From Nitrospirota bacterium (GTDB lineage Bacteria > Nitrospirota > Thermodesulfovibrionia > UBA6902 > DSMQ01): a stretch of 25,101 nt of DNA. Positions 1 through 7,720 of this stretch are shown piece after piece. The stretch lies in assembly GCA_016207865.1 (NCBI GenBank), contig JACQZD010000015.1:1-25101 (forward strand). The letters are read 5' to 3'. A program made the translations under genes and the position numbers. Positions within the stretch are counted from its first letter, which is position 1. Every line of letters begins with the position of its first letter. The notes under the pieces are model-generated. The model had not been told where the DNA came from. It did no database searches and worked only from the letters and a program-made list of their open reading frames with translations.

Positions 1-1317
1 GCTTATCTTATAGAGAGGGGATTTGATGTAAATATCCTCAACTGCCTGGGTCCGGTAAGATATACCGGAACCGAACAGATTATCAGGCACGCGCTTTCTT
101 CCAGACCCGATATCATCGGATTTACCGCAACAACATCAAGTTTCCTTGATGCATACCGTCATACCGAGGAGATAAAAAAAGCTGTTCCAGACGTCAAGAT
201 TGTTTTTGGCGGAGTTCATGTATCGGCATTGAGGGGGGAAATACTTGAAAAATATCCCCTGATAGATTTTCTGATAACCGGCGAAGGCGAAAAAGCCATG
301 TCAGAGCTTGCCCTGGGGGTAAAACCCGACGCTATACAGGGGTTGATTTTCCGCAGCGGCAGGGATATTGTCTCCAATGGATTCAGAACCAATTTATGCG
401 AGCTTGACAGCCTCCCTTTCCCGGCATACGGAAAACTTGAAGGATTTCCTGAATTTTATCATCCGCCGCTTTTTAACTACCCACGCTCCCCATGCGCAAC
501 AATTATCTCAAGCCGCGGCTGTCCCTATCAGTGCTCATACTGCGACCGTTCTGTTTTTCGAAAAAGTTTCAGGTTTAACTCCGCCGGATATCTCTATGAG
601 CACATGGCTTTTCTTAAAAAAGAATTCAAAATAAGACACATTTTTTTCTATGATGATTTATTTACTTTTCACCGAAAAAGAATAGAGGAATTCTGCCTTT
701 TACTTCAGAAAAAACCCCTGCAAATGACATTTAACTGCGCCGTAAGGGTAGGGCACATTGATGAGGACCTTTTGAAAATGCTCAAGGCCGCCGGCTGCTG
801 GATGGTCAGCGTCGGGATTGAGTCCGGAGACTATGAAATACTTTCCAGACATAAATCAAAAGTTGACTTTAACGAAATGAAAATCACAGTTAAGCAGATT
901 CAGAAAAACGGCATGCGGGTAAAAGGACTTTTCATGATGGGACTGCCCGGTGAAACCGAGGCGTCCATTAAAAAAACAACTGATTTTATTAAAGAATTAG
1001 AACTTGATGATATGAACATGACCAAATTTACGCCTTTCCCCGGCTCCCCGATTTATAAAACCATTCATGAAGAAGGATTTTTTGACGAGAAATGGGAATT
1101 AATGAACTGTTTAAACTTTGTCTTTATACCGAAAGGAATAGAATCAAAAGAGCGGCTTGAGAATATTTACAAACAATATATAAAGAAATTCTATACAAGC
1201 AAAAACTGGATACGCAAATTCTGGCTCCTCATGTTTAAATCCCCGCACAGCACCTGCAGGATGATTAGAAATCTGCCCGCATTTCTAAAAATCAGAAAAG
1301 AATTTGAGCCTCACTGA
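1..1317 (+). CDS. B12-binding radical SAM protein, 5' end outside the window
   Basis: The reading frame is open from base 1, so the start lies upstream; 438 residues are visible. The first ~80 residues resemble the end of a cobalamin-binding Rossmann domain (PDIIGFTATTSS, then VFGGVHVSAL). The radical SAM cluster motif CPYQCSYC follows, in the context SSRGCPYQCSYCDRS. Further family signatures are GCWMVSVGIESGD (SAM/strand region) and GLFMMGLPGETEAS. The basic, aromatic C-terminus (KNWIRKFWLLMFKSP) resembles the tails of B12-radical SAM enzymes of lipid or secondary metabolism. These enzymes usually use SAM and a 4Fe-4S cluster for methylation or other radical chemistry. The substrate cannot be told; the neighbouring envelope genes make a lipid or glycan substrate possible, which is inference. 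It converges on the PagL-like gene with only 16 bp between the stop codons. Confidence 0.88.
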   Translation, partial: AYLIERGFDVNILNCLGPVRYTGTEQIIRHALSSRPDIIGFTATTSSFLDAYRHTEEIKKAVPDVKIVFGGVHVSALRGEILEKYPLIDFLITGEGEKAMSELALGVKPDAIQGLIFRSGRDIVSNGFRTNLCELDSLPFPAYGKLEGFPEFYHPPLFNYPRSPCATIISSRGCPYQCSYCDRSVFRKSFRFNSAGYLYEHMAFLKKEFKIRHIFFYDDLFTFHRKRIEEFCLLLQKKPLQMTFNCAVRVGHIDEDLLKMLKAAGCWMVSVGIESGDYEILSRHKSKVDFNEMKITVKQIQKNGMRVKGLFMMGLPGETEASIKKTTDFIKELELDDMNMTKFTPFPGSPIYKTIHEEGFFDEKWELMNCLNFVFIPKGIESKERLENIYKQYIKKFYTSKNWIRKFWLLMFKSPHSTCRMIRNLPAFLKIRKEFEPH

Positions 1318-1333
1318 GTCAAAACAGGTTTAT

Positions 1334-1933
1334 CTATTGAAGATACGATATGCCGAAAAGCATCTTGCTGGAGTTCAGCGGGCTGTTAGGGTCTGCCGTA
1401 TTTGCGTTTGAAATATGGTGAAAGCGATAGTGAAAATCAACAGCCATATTCTTGCTAATTAAATAATGAAACCCTGCGCGGGCCTGATAATTTCCGTGAA
1501 ACTGCGAGCCAAGCTCAGGGGCATTAAGGTTTGTATAAACAGGACCTCCGCCGGCTGATATATAAGGAATTATTTTTTTTGAGGCGGTAAAGTTCCAGCA
1601 CGCAAGAAAATTCAGCCCTGTTATAATCGCAGTTTCAGGATGCATTACCCTATAAAAGGGGACCTCAATAAGGAGTTCATGCCTGCTCCTGTACCATGAT
1701 TTACCTTTCTCATCTGATAAAAAATACCCGTATTGCAATATAAAATCAACAGTTTCAACCCTGGTCCGGGTATCGCCGAGTCCCGGATGCGTAATGCCAT
1801 AACCTCCCAAAAAAGTCCAATGGTTTTTTGCATTCTGAAACCCCTGTGCCTCCTGAGCAGATGTTTCAGCGGCAACTAAAATAACCGCGATAAATAATAC
1901 TGCAAGAAATCTGAAATATTTGACATTTTCCAT
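1334..1933 (-). CDS. PagL-like lipid A 3-O-deacylase (acyloxyacyl hydrolase family)
   Basis: The protein has 199 residues from ATG 1933; a TTG nine bases upstream also opens the frame but is less likely. A signal peptide (FLAVLFIAVILVAAETSAQ) is followed by a beta-rich chain of about 170 residues typical of a small outer-membrane barrel: HWTFLGGYGI, YISAGGGPVYTNL, GFHYLISKNMAVDFHYRFHHISNAN. The C-terminal HHISNAN matches the catalytic His-x-Ser of PagL-type enzymes, with His about 173 and Ser about 175. PagL removes the 3-O acyl chain from lipid A in the outer membrane. The third catalytic residue, a Glu in Pseudomonas PagL, falls in a stretch reading PNSPLNSSK, so the triad may differ or the Glu may lie elsewhere. 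It is transcribed away from the CsgG-like operon across a 136-bp intergenic region. Confidence 0.75.
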   Translation of the reverse strand: MENVKYFRFLAVLFIAVILVAAETSAQEAQGFQNAKNHWTFLGGYGITHPGLGDTRTRVETVDFILQYGYFLSDEKGKSWYRSRHELLIEVPFYRVMHPETAIITGLNFLACWNFTASKKIIPYISAGGGPVYTNLNAPELGSQFHGNYQARAGFHYLISKNMAVDFHYRFHHISNANTADPNSPLNSSKMLFGISYLQ

Positions 1934-2002
1934 AAATATCAAAACCCGGCACTATCCGGTAAAAGCCCTGCAATTACGTTAACATTTAGTATTATATAGA
2001 AT

Positions 2003-2030
2003 TTAACTTAAAATATTGCTACACTATACA
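2003..2030 (+). promoter_or_regulatory. candidate sigma70-type promoter for the CsgG-like operon
   Basis: TTAACT at 2003-2008 and TATACA at 2025-2030 are 16 bp apart, leaving about 30 bases of leader before the ATG at 2070. The region is AT-rich, so other placements are possible; this is a motif reading only. Confidence 0.35.
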
Positions 2031-2069
2031 TGTAAATATAACTTTAAAACAAATTACAACGGAGACCGC

Positions 2070-3218
2070 ATGAAAACACTGACAAATTTCTTATTTTTTC
2101 TTATTATCTTTTCTTTTTCAGTTCAAACGGCATATGCTGATTTTAAGAAAACTAAAATTGCAGTAATGGATTTTCAGATGCAGGGTGAAAAGTTTGAAAC
2201 ATCAGACATGGGGAAGATAGTTGGGGAGTGGTTAATTACCGCGCTGGTGGAAACTGGAAGATTTGATGTCATTGAAAGAAGACTCCTTGAAAAAATCCTT
2301 CAGGAACAACAGATAGGCTTAAGCGGCATTATAGATACGCAAAGCGCCTCGCGGCTGGGAAAGGTTTTGGGTGTGAAGACCATTGTTACCGGGACAGTCA
2401 CAAAACTTTCCGGATATACGGAAGTTAACGCACGCGTCATCAGCGTAGAGACCGGGTCAATCATTACTGCAGAAAAAGTTAAGGCGTCAAGCAATACTAA
2501 TTTAGATATCCTTGTCTCCCAGATAGGCGAAAAAATTGTCCGCGCCTTTCCGCTTGTAGGATATATCGTAAACAGAGATGGAAACAATGCGACCATTGAT
2601 GTTGGGAATCTGGCAGGGGTCAAGCAGGGGATGAAATTCGTTGTATATAAGGAAGGCAAGGCCATCAGGCATCCAAAAACCGGTGAAGTCCTTGATGTTG
2701 AAACTATACCAACAGGTGAGATTGAGATAAAAACAGTTAAAGACCAGACATCTGTCGGTATTATCCTGAAGGAGGAAAGCCCTGATGCGCTTTCCTACGG
2801 CGATATGGTAAGGAGTGTTGTCGCACACTTTGAAAAATTGCCCGAGATACCTATTAAAGAGACTCCGGCAATCAATGTTGACTACAGCCTTGCATTTGAG
2901 GATGTTGAAAAAAATCTTGATAATAGCCTGAATGCGAGGGATAAGGTAAAAGTGTACTGGAAGACAGTCAGCGGAAAGATAGTCAGCTGGACCGGTGCGA
3001 TTGTTAACATCAGGCACGGGCGTAATAAGTCTAAAATTTTAATAAAATCCGGCACAAGAAATTTGAGCAAGGGTTATAATGTCACTATCATCACATCGGG
3101 CAGGGCTCCGGAATACCTTAAAGAGGGCGACACCATTACATTCACAGGTCAGCTTAACGGATACAGCCATAAAAGAGATCTTATCTTTGAAGTCGTATAT
3201 GCATCAATAACAAAGTGA
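2070..3218 (+). CDS. secreted CsgG-like protein with C-terminal FlgT-like and OB-like segments
   Basis: The ATG at 2070 is chosen because ggaga precedes it and a clear signal peptide follows (FLFFLIIFSFSVQTAYA); an upstream in-frame start lacks both. The mature protein begins with a CsgG/TolB-N-like alpha/beta domain (KIAVMDFQ, MGKIVGEWLITALVETGRFDVIERR, LGKVLGVKTIVTGTVTKL, ARVISVETGSII). A segment resembling the C-terminus of FlgT-type proteins follows (GNLAGVKQGMKFVVYKEG), and then a basic beta-rich segment (KVKVYWKTVSGKIVSWTGAIV). There is no lipobox. The chain is too short between its last strands to hold the transmembrane beta-hairpins of the curli channel CsgG, so a secretion pore is unlikely. 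It is first of three genes of the same fold class in one strand order. No csgA/B/E/F is nearby. Function unknown; an envelope-assembly accessory is inferred. Confidence 0.8.
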   Translation: MKTLTNFLFFLIIFSFSVQTAYADFKKTKIAVMDFQMQGEKFETSDMGKIVGEWLITALVETGRFDVIERRLLEKILQEQQIGLSGIIDTQSASRLGKVLGVKTIVTGTVTKLSGYTEVNARVISVETGSIITAEKVKASSNTNLDILVSQIGEKIVRAFPLVGYIVNRDGNNATIDVGNLAGVKQGMKFVVYKEGKAIRHPKTGEVLDVETIPTGEIEIKTVKDQTSVGIILKEESPDALSYGDMVRSVVAHFEKLPEIPIKETPAINVDYSLAFEDVEKNLDNSLNARDKVKVYWKTVSGKIVSWTGAIVNIRHGRNKSKILIKSGTRNLSKGYNVTIITSGRAPEYLKEGDTITFTGQLNGYSHKRDLIFEVVYASITK

Positions 3219-3277
3219 AATCTTGTCTAATTTCCGACTATTTTATTAAACACTGCCATGGGTAAATGAATAGCGAG

Positions 3278-3293
3278 CCTGCCGGTAGGCAGG
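3278..3293. repeat. short palindrome cctgcc-ggta-ggcagg
   Basis: A perfect 6-bp stem around a 4-base loop lies between the first and second genes of the CsgG-like operon, just upstream of the DUF799-type gene. It resembles short dispersed palindromes common in repeat-rich genomes. No second copy was noticed in this window. Confidence 0.5.
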
Positions 3294-3358
3294 ATGAATA
3301 TGATAAAGAAAATCCTTACATTAGATTCCCTGTGGTCTTGCTACAAGGAATATTAATA

Positions 3359-4045
3359 ATGGTCCGGAATCAGCAAAAACCATACAGAAAACCACAGTTA
3401 TTCGCATTATTACTTACCTTAGTCTTGGCATCAGGCTGTGTAACAGCCCCGGAAACCCTCAATGATTTGTCGGCGCGCCTTGCCGTACTGCCGGTAATAA
3501 ATAATACAAATGACCTGGACGGCCCTGTTTTTATAAGGCGTGACTTGAACCATATGCTCAGAGGCTGGTCCTATAAGACAAGGTCCCTTGAAAAAACTGA
3601 TGGGGTTCTTAGAGATAAATTAGGCATCACACTCGGAGGACAGCTTGATTTCAACAATCCCGGAACAGGCGCTCCGTCACCCAAAGAAATTGGCGAACTG
3701 TTAGATGTTGACGGTCTTTTCTACGTAACGCTTGTAGATTTTAATCAGGTTATAACCGGTGTCTATAATAATAAAACCGTCAGAGCAAAACTGCAGCTGG
3801 TGGATGCAAAAACAGGTGAAGTCGTATGGCAAAATGAGGCGGAAGAAAGCAGGTCTGAACTTTACACATCAACCTCGGACATAAAAGAATCTTTTGTAAG
3901 AACCCTCGGAGAAACTGTGATTCAGAAGGCCCTGAGAGTAAATCCGCTTGATGCGGAAACCAAGGCAGTGATTTTAAAACTGTTAAATTCTTTACCGCCT
4001 GAAACTGTTATATTTAAAGACAGGGGAAAAAGTTATGACTATTGA
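3359..4045 (+). CDS. DUF799/GNA1162-type lipoprotein (LpoB-like fold)
   Basis: The start at ATG 3359 is preferred over a longer frame: aaggaa sits 8 bases upstream and the product then begins with a lipoprotein signal (FALLLTLVLASGC, lipidated Cys about residue 27). The mature part is alpha/beta (LSARLAVLPVINNTNDLDGP, KEIGELLDVDGLFYVTLVDFNQ, KLQLVDAKTGEVVWQNEAEES) and fits the DUF799/GNA1162 family, whose fold resembles TolB-N, LpoB and CsgG. Members often sit beside CsgG/HfaB-like genes in putative outer-membrane lipoprotein operons. An unrelated-looking 31-residue extension in the same frame upstream has no support. The gene ends 14 bp before the next start, so the two are probably co-translated. 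Molecular role unknown. Confidence 0.8.
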   Translation: MVRNQQKPYRKPQLFALLLTLVLASGCVTAPETLNDLSARLAVLPVINNTNDLDGPVFIRRDLNHMLRGWSYKTRSLEKTDGVLRDKLGITLGGQLDFNNPGTGAPSPKEIGELLDVDGLFYVTLVDFNQVITGVYNNKTVRAKLQLVDAKTGEVVWQNEAEESRSELYTSTSDIKESFVRTLGETVIQKALRVNPLDAETKAVILKLLNSLPPETVIFKDRGKSYDY

Positions 4046-4059
4046 AAGGAGAAAATACC

Positions 4060-5028
4060 ATGTTTAAACAAATTTTCAGGCTGATGATTACTATTTTATT
4101 CGCAGTTAATTTAAGCGGCTGCGCGGCGGCTATAAGAGGTTCAGTGAAAGATGACACAACCGTAACTGACACCTCAAAGGAATTACAGCAGACAGAAACA
4201 GATGTGCAGGCATACAAAGGTCCGAAATTAAGAGTCGGTGTTGTCAATTTTCAGAACAAGACTCCGTCTAAAGTCATGGGCATCGGCGAGTCGGCGGCTG
4301 ACATACTTGGAACAATTCTTCAAAAGACCGGCCGTTTTATCGTGGTCCCGACGCAGGACCTCCAGTCTGTGCTTGAACAGCAAAAGTTCGGCGCTTCAGG
4401 CCTGGTAAACCCTGACACTGCGGCAAAAATGGGGCAAATACTCGGTCTGAATGCACTTGTTACCGGAGCCATAACCGCCTACTCCGAGGCTGAAGAAGGG
4501 AAAGACCTAATACTTTATCAGCAGAAGGAACAGATAGCACGCGTAACTGTTGATTACAGAGTTGTTGATACGACTACCGGCGTTCAGATAATGGCAGATT
4601 CAGGCGCAGGTATTTACAGGAAAACCACCAGTCAGGTGGCAGGAATGGGTTCAAGATCAACATATGATACGGACCTGCGCGACGGAGCGCTCAGGGATGC
4701 CCTGACAAAGGCCATGGTTAATATGATGAAACAGCTCGGAACGAGAAAATGGGCCGGCAGAATAGCTCATGTAAAGGGCGACCAGATATTCATTAACGCC
4801 GGGCAGAAGTCCGGCATCAATACAGGAGACAAGCTTCAAGTTTACAGGCCGGGTGAAGAAATAATAGACCCGGTAACCAAAATAAAACTTGGCGTAACGG
4901 AAACCAAGATGGGAGAGCTTGTAGTCACAAGAAATGATATGGGCGATAATAATGATTTATCGCTTGCAAGCCCCTCCTCAGGCAGGGGTTTTCAGTCCGG
5001 TGATATAGTAAGGCTTAAGGAAGATTAA
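4060..5028 (+). CDS. CsgG/HfaB-family outer-membrane lipoprotein
   Basis: ATG 4060 follows aaaggag with 8-base spacing; an upstream in-frame TTG is ignored. A lipobox (AVNLSGC) anchors the mature chain. The CsgG domain spans about residues 55-230: LRVGVVNFQNKTP, ESAADILGTILQKTGRFIVV, VLEQQKFGASG, MGQILGLNALVTGAIT, VTVDYRVVDTTTGVQI, DALTKAMVNMMKQL. The loops around TAYSEAEEGKDLILYQQKEQ and GIYRKTTSQVAGMGSRSTYD are long enough for the two membrane hairpins that build the CsgG pore, unlike the first gene of the operon. A C-terminal segment (INAGQKSGINTGDKLQVYRPGEEI) resembles the FlgT-like tail of that protein. No curlin or CsgE/F is encoded here, so export of another substrate or a peptidoglycan/LPS role is equally possible. 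Confidence 0.83.
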   Translation: MFKQIFRLMITILFAVNLSGCAAAIRGSVKDDTTVTDTSKELQQTETDVQAYKGPKLRVGVVNFQNKTPSKVMGIGESAADILGTILQKTGRFIVVPTQDLQSVLEQQKFGASGLVNPDTAAKMGQILGLNALVTGAITAYSEAEEGKDLILYQQKEQIARVTVDYRVVDTTTGVQIMADSGAGIYRKTTSQVAGMGSRSTYDTDLRDGALRDALTKAMVNMMKQLGTRKWAGRIAHVKGDQIFINAGQKSGINTGDKLQVYRPGEEIIDPVTKIKLGVTETKMGELVVTRNDMGDNNDLSLASPSSGRGFQSGDIVRLKED

Positions 5029-5046
5029 ATCTGAAAATATCTTGCG

Positions 5047-5820
5047 CTATTGACTTGAAATAAGATTGCTGAAGGGATATCTAATAGTTTTTACTGTCTT
5101 ATTTTCGTGTTTCATCGGTTTAAAATAATTTGCGGGTATTGCTGTATTCAGAATCGGATTTTTTATAGTTATTTCCAGCACGGATGACGGGTGAAAAACT
5201 ATGTTCATTTTTCCTGGAATTTTTCCGGAGAAATCTGAAAATCTCATCTCCATGTATTGCATTCCGCCCATATAAGTATAAATAGAGGTGTTTAAAAGTG
5301 TGTTTTTCTCAAAAAAATACTTACTTGCAAGCTCAACAACCCCGTCATCGGTTTTAAATACATAAAGGAGGTATCTGTCTTCCAATTCTTCAAATCTGAA
5401 AATATGATCCTCCTCTGGAAGGTCATTAAGCGAAACAATCGGGAGTTTCCCCTCAAAAAGCACATTCGTATTCGGAACATATGCCTGAACAATTCCGTTT
5501 GACATTGTTGTTTCCATTAAATTATTACCCATAGAGCTGAAAATGCGTAAATTCAATGCATCGGGAGACATAAAGGCCAGTATGCCTTCAAACTGGCCTA
5601 TAAGCTCATTGTCTTTGAAGGTTCTTACGGCAACTTCAGACCTGAGCGTCTTAATGTCTTTGAAGACAATAGCATCCATCAGGGCTTCAATAGATACAGG
5701 ACTGCCGGAAGAATTATTTACTGATCGCTTTTGCATCTGTGAAGAAGCGCAGGAAATTACACACAATAAAATGAGAATGACACCTGTCTTTTTTAAGGCG
5801 TTTCTCAAGACAGCGGACAC
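5047..5820 (-). CDS. lipoprotein with LolA/LolB-like fold features
   Basis: The GTG start gives 257 residues with a lipoprotein signal (TGVILILLCVISC). The body has the look of a LolA/LolB or DUF4292-type half-barrel: IKTLRSEVAVRTFKDNELIG, FEGILAFMSPDALNLRIFSS, YVFKTDDGVVELASKYFFE, MRFSDFSGKIPGKMNIVF. Proteins of this fold carry lipoproteins or hydrophobic molecules between membranes. The family call is tentative because it rests on strand pattern and a few motifs. It converges on the CsgG-like operon with an 18-bp gap and may act with that lipoprotein set, which is inference. The ribosome-binding region is only a run of G residues. Confidence 0.6.
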   Translation of the reverse strand: MSAVLRNALKKTGVILILLCVISCASSQMQKRSVNNSSGSPVSIEALMDAIVFKDIKTLRSEVAVRTFKDNELIGQFEGILAFMSPDALNLRIFSSMGNNLMETTMSNGIVQAYVPNTNVLFEGKLPIVSLNDLPEEDHIFRFEELEDRYLLYVFKTDDGVVELASKYFFEKNTLLNTSIYTYMGGMQYMEMRFSDFSGKIPGKMNIVFHPSSVLEITIKNPILNTAIPANYFKPMKHENKTVKTIRYPFSNLISSQ

Positions 5821-5930
5821 TTAAGCCCCCCCAGCTACCAAATATTAACAAAAATATTATGCATTGATTAATTTAAAATTATTATATATCATGATTATTA
5901 AAAAGTAAATATATTTTTATGACTGTGCTT

Positions 5931-6016
5931 GTCATTCCCGCAAGCCCCGAACAAGTCGGGACAGGCTGCGCGCGTCGGAAATAGTTTGGGAAAGATTCCG
6001 GACAAGCCGGAATGAC
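5931..6016. repeat. 86-bp dispersed element, copy upstream of mtaB
   Basis: Starts gtcattcccg and ends cggaatgac, which are inverted ends. By manual alignment it matches the element at 7582-7667 at about 79 of 86 positions in the same orientation, with no gaps. It contains internal gc-rich hairpins (ccccgaacaagtcggg). The two copies bracket the mtaB gene. Confidence 0.85.
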
Positions 6017-6075
6017 GAGTTAGATACCTCGCCCCGAAATGTCGGAACTGCGAGGTAGTTCATTGGAAAAATCTC

Positions 6076-7383
6076 ATGAAAGTTTCCATATCAACATTGG
6101 GCTGTAAGGTAAATCAGGCTGAGAGCGCCTCAATTGAAGATATATTAAGAGGGCAGGGGCATGAAGTCATTCCGCTTATTGGGAACTCAAGCCCTGATGT
6201 ATGTATAATCAACACCTGTACAGTTACTGCAAAGAGTGATTATCAGTCAAGACAGTTGATCAGAAAGGCGGTCAGGACCGGGGCAAAAGTAATTGCCACA
6301 GGCTGTTACGCTCAGTTACGGCAAGATGAGCTGTCCGGGATAGCAGGAGTAAGCCTGATACTTGGAAATTCATTAAAGGAAAAACTGCCTGAATATATTG
6401 ATAAACTGCCGGCAGGCTTAAATGCGCCGGCGCTGTCAGATAATTCAGCTTATCCACCGCTTGCATTACAGCCATATTTTTCCCGCAGGGCGAGGGCCTT
6501 CCTTAAGATACAGGACGGATGTAATTTTTCCTGTTCGTATTGCGCTGTTCCTATGGCAAGGGGAAAAAGCCGAAGTTTAAGCAGTGAAGATGTTTTGCAT
6601 TCAGTTCAGATGCTTGCTGCCGATGGTTTTGAGGAAATAGTTTTGACCGGAGTTCATATTGGAAATTACGGAATGGATTTGCACCCAAAAATTTCATTAG
6701 TGGAAATTGTGGATAATATTGTAAAGAAATATTCCTCTGTGCGAATAAGGCTGAGTTCAATTGAGCCACAGGAATTTAAAAAAGAATTATTATCGCTGAT
6801 TAATTCAAAATCCGTCTGTCATCACATTCATATTCCGCTTCAAAGCGGCTCTGATAATGTACTGAAATTGATGAATAGAAGATATAGCGCCGCTTTCTTC
6901 AAGGATATTGTTAACTGCATTGCTGCAACCTGCCCGCAGATTTCAATTGGAACGGACGTGATTGTTGGCTTTCCCGGAGAAACTGAAAAGGATTTTAAAG
7001 ATACCGAAAAAATACTCACTGAACTGCCGTTGAGTTATATTCATGTTTTTCCGTATTCAAAGCGAAAAGGAACCGCTGCCGAAGCAATGCCCGGACATAT
7101 TGACAGCGCAGTTAAGCGCAAACGGATGGCAACAGTTATAAAACTTGCTGAAATCAAGAAAAATATATATACGACAAGGCACTTAGGCGAGATACTTGAT
7201 GTAATAGTTGAGAATAAGTCACAAACATCTGGTTTTTATTATGGTACATCAGATAATTACCTCAAGGTTTTGATTGAGGGGGACAACCTGACTGTCGGCA
7301 AAAGAATACAGGTTAAGGCAGTTTCTTTTACACAGTCAGAGTTACTCACCTTACCATTACATCAGCATTATCAATACACCTAA
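6076..7383 (+). CDS. mtaB: tRNA t6A37 methylthiotransferase MtaB
   Basis: This is a 435-residue methylthiotransferase. The N-terminal UPF0004 domain has its three cluster cysteines at C10 (STLGCKVNQ), C48 (INTCTVT) and C77 (ATGCYAQ). The radical SAM motif C149-x3-C153-x2-C156 (GCNFSCSYC) is followed by EIVLTGVHIGNYG, HIPLQSGSDNVLKLMNR and GTDVIVGFPGETE. A C-terminal TRAM-like part ends the protein. The TLGCKVNQ signature separates MtaB from MiaB and RimO. MtaB adds a methylthio group to C2 of threonylcarbamoyladenosine 37 in tRNAs reading ANN codons. No strong ribosome-binding site precedes the ATG. The gene stands alone between two copies of an 86-bp repeat, so it may have its own promoter or be a movable unit. 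Confidence 0.93.
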   Translation: MKVSISTLGCKVNQAESASIEDILRGQGHEVIPLIGNSSPDVCIINTCTVTAKSDYQSRQLIRKAVRTGAKVIATGCYAQLRQDELSGIAGVSLILGNSLKEKLPEYIDKLPAGLNAPALSDNSAYPPLALQPYFSRRARAFLKIQDGCNFSCSYCAVPMARGKSRSLSSEDVLHSVQMLAADGFEEIVLTGVHIGNYGMDLHPKISLVEIVDNIVKKYSSVRIRLSSIEPQEFKKELLSLINSKSVCHHIHIPLQSGSDNVLKLMNRRYSAAFFKDIVNCIAATCPQISIGTDVIVGFPGETEKDFKDTEKILTELPLSYIHVFPYSKRKGTAAEAMPGHIDSAVKRKRMATVIKLAEIKKNIYTTRHLGEILDVIVENKSQTSGFYYGTSDNYLKVLIEGDNLTVGKRIQVKAVSFTQSELLTLPLHQHYQYT

Positions 7384-7581
7384 CATTTTGATTTTTTTTA
7401 TTTTTTAAACCTGCCTAAAAATTATGCAATCCTTGAAAGAGCCTTATTGCAAGCCAATTGGAAGGGGGCAGCACCCTTGATAATCACACCTTTTAAACAT
7501 TAGCCGTGAATAGCCTATGTCTGATAAGATATATTATGTAAAATTAGAGAATATTAAGCAAGGTTAATTAACTATATGAAT
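7384..7581. other. gene-free stretch after mtaB
   Basis: AT-rich with a T-rich run just after the mtaB stop (7389-7405) but no clear hairpin in front of it. No RNA gene, ORF or recognised regulatory element was seen. Together with the following repeat it makes a 334-bp gap between genes. Confidence 0.5.
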
Positions 7582-7667
7582 GTCATTCCCGCAAGCCTCG
7601 AACAAGTCGGGACAGGCTCCGCGCGACGGGAATCCTTTAGGAAAGATTCCGGACAAGCCGGAATGAC
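7582..7667. repeat. 86-bp dispersed element, copy downstream of mtaB
   Basis: Same length, ends and orientation as the copy at 5931-6016, with about seven substitutions between them. Ends are gtcattcccg and cggaatgac. Confidence 0.85.
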
Positions 7668-7688
7668 AACCACTTAGTAAGTGTTTTC

Positions 7689-7720
7689 TAAGAGATGGTG
7701 GGTTGTGATGCTATCTCTTA
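7689..7720. terminator. hairpin overlapping the stop codon of the fusion gene
   Basis: A perfect 8-bp stem, taagagat at 7689-7696 with atctctta at 7713-7720, surrounds a 16-base loop and includes the TAA of the minus-strand gene. No good U-tract follows on the minus strand, so its terminator role is uncertain. Confidence 0.35.

Noticed and set aside
3266..3358. 31-residue extension of the DUF799-type lipoprotein
   Set aside because: It would bury the lipoprotein signal inside the chain and covers an intergenic palindrome; ATG 3359 has a ribosome-binding site.
2070..5028. Curli secretion operon
   Set aside because: CsgG-like folds are present, but curlin repeats, CsgE, CsgF and CsgD are absent, and one CsgG-like protein lacks room for pore hairpins.
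7384..7581. Small RNA or riboswitch in the gap after mtaB
   Set aside because: No conserved structure, promoter-terminator pair or known motif was recognised.
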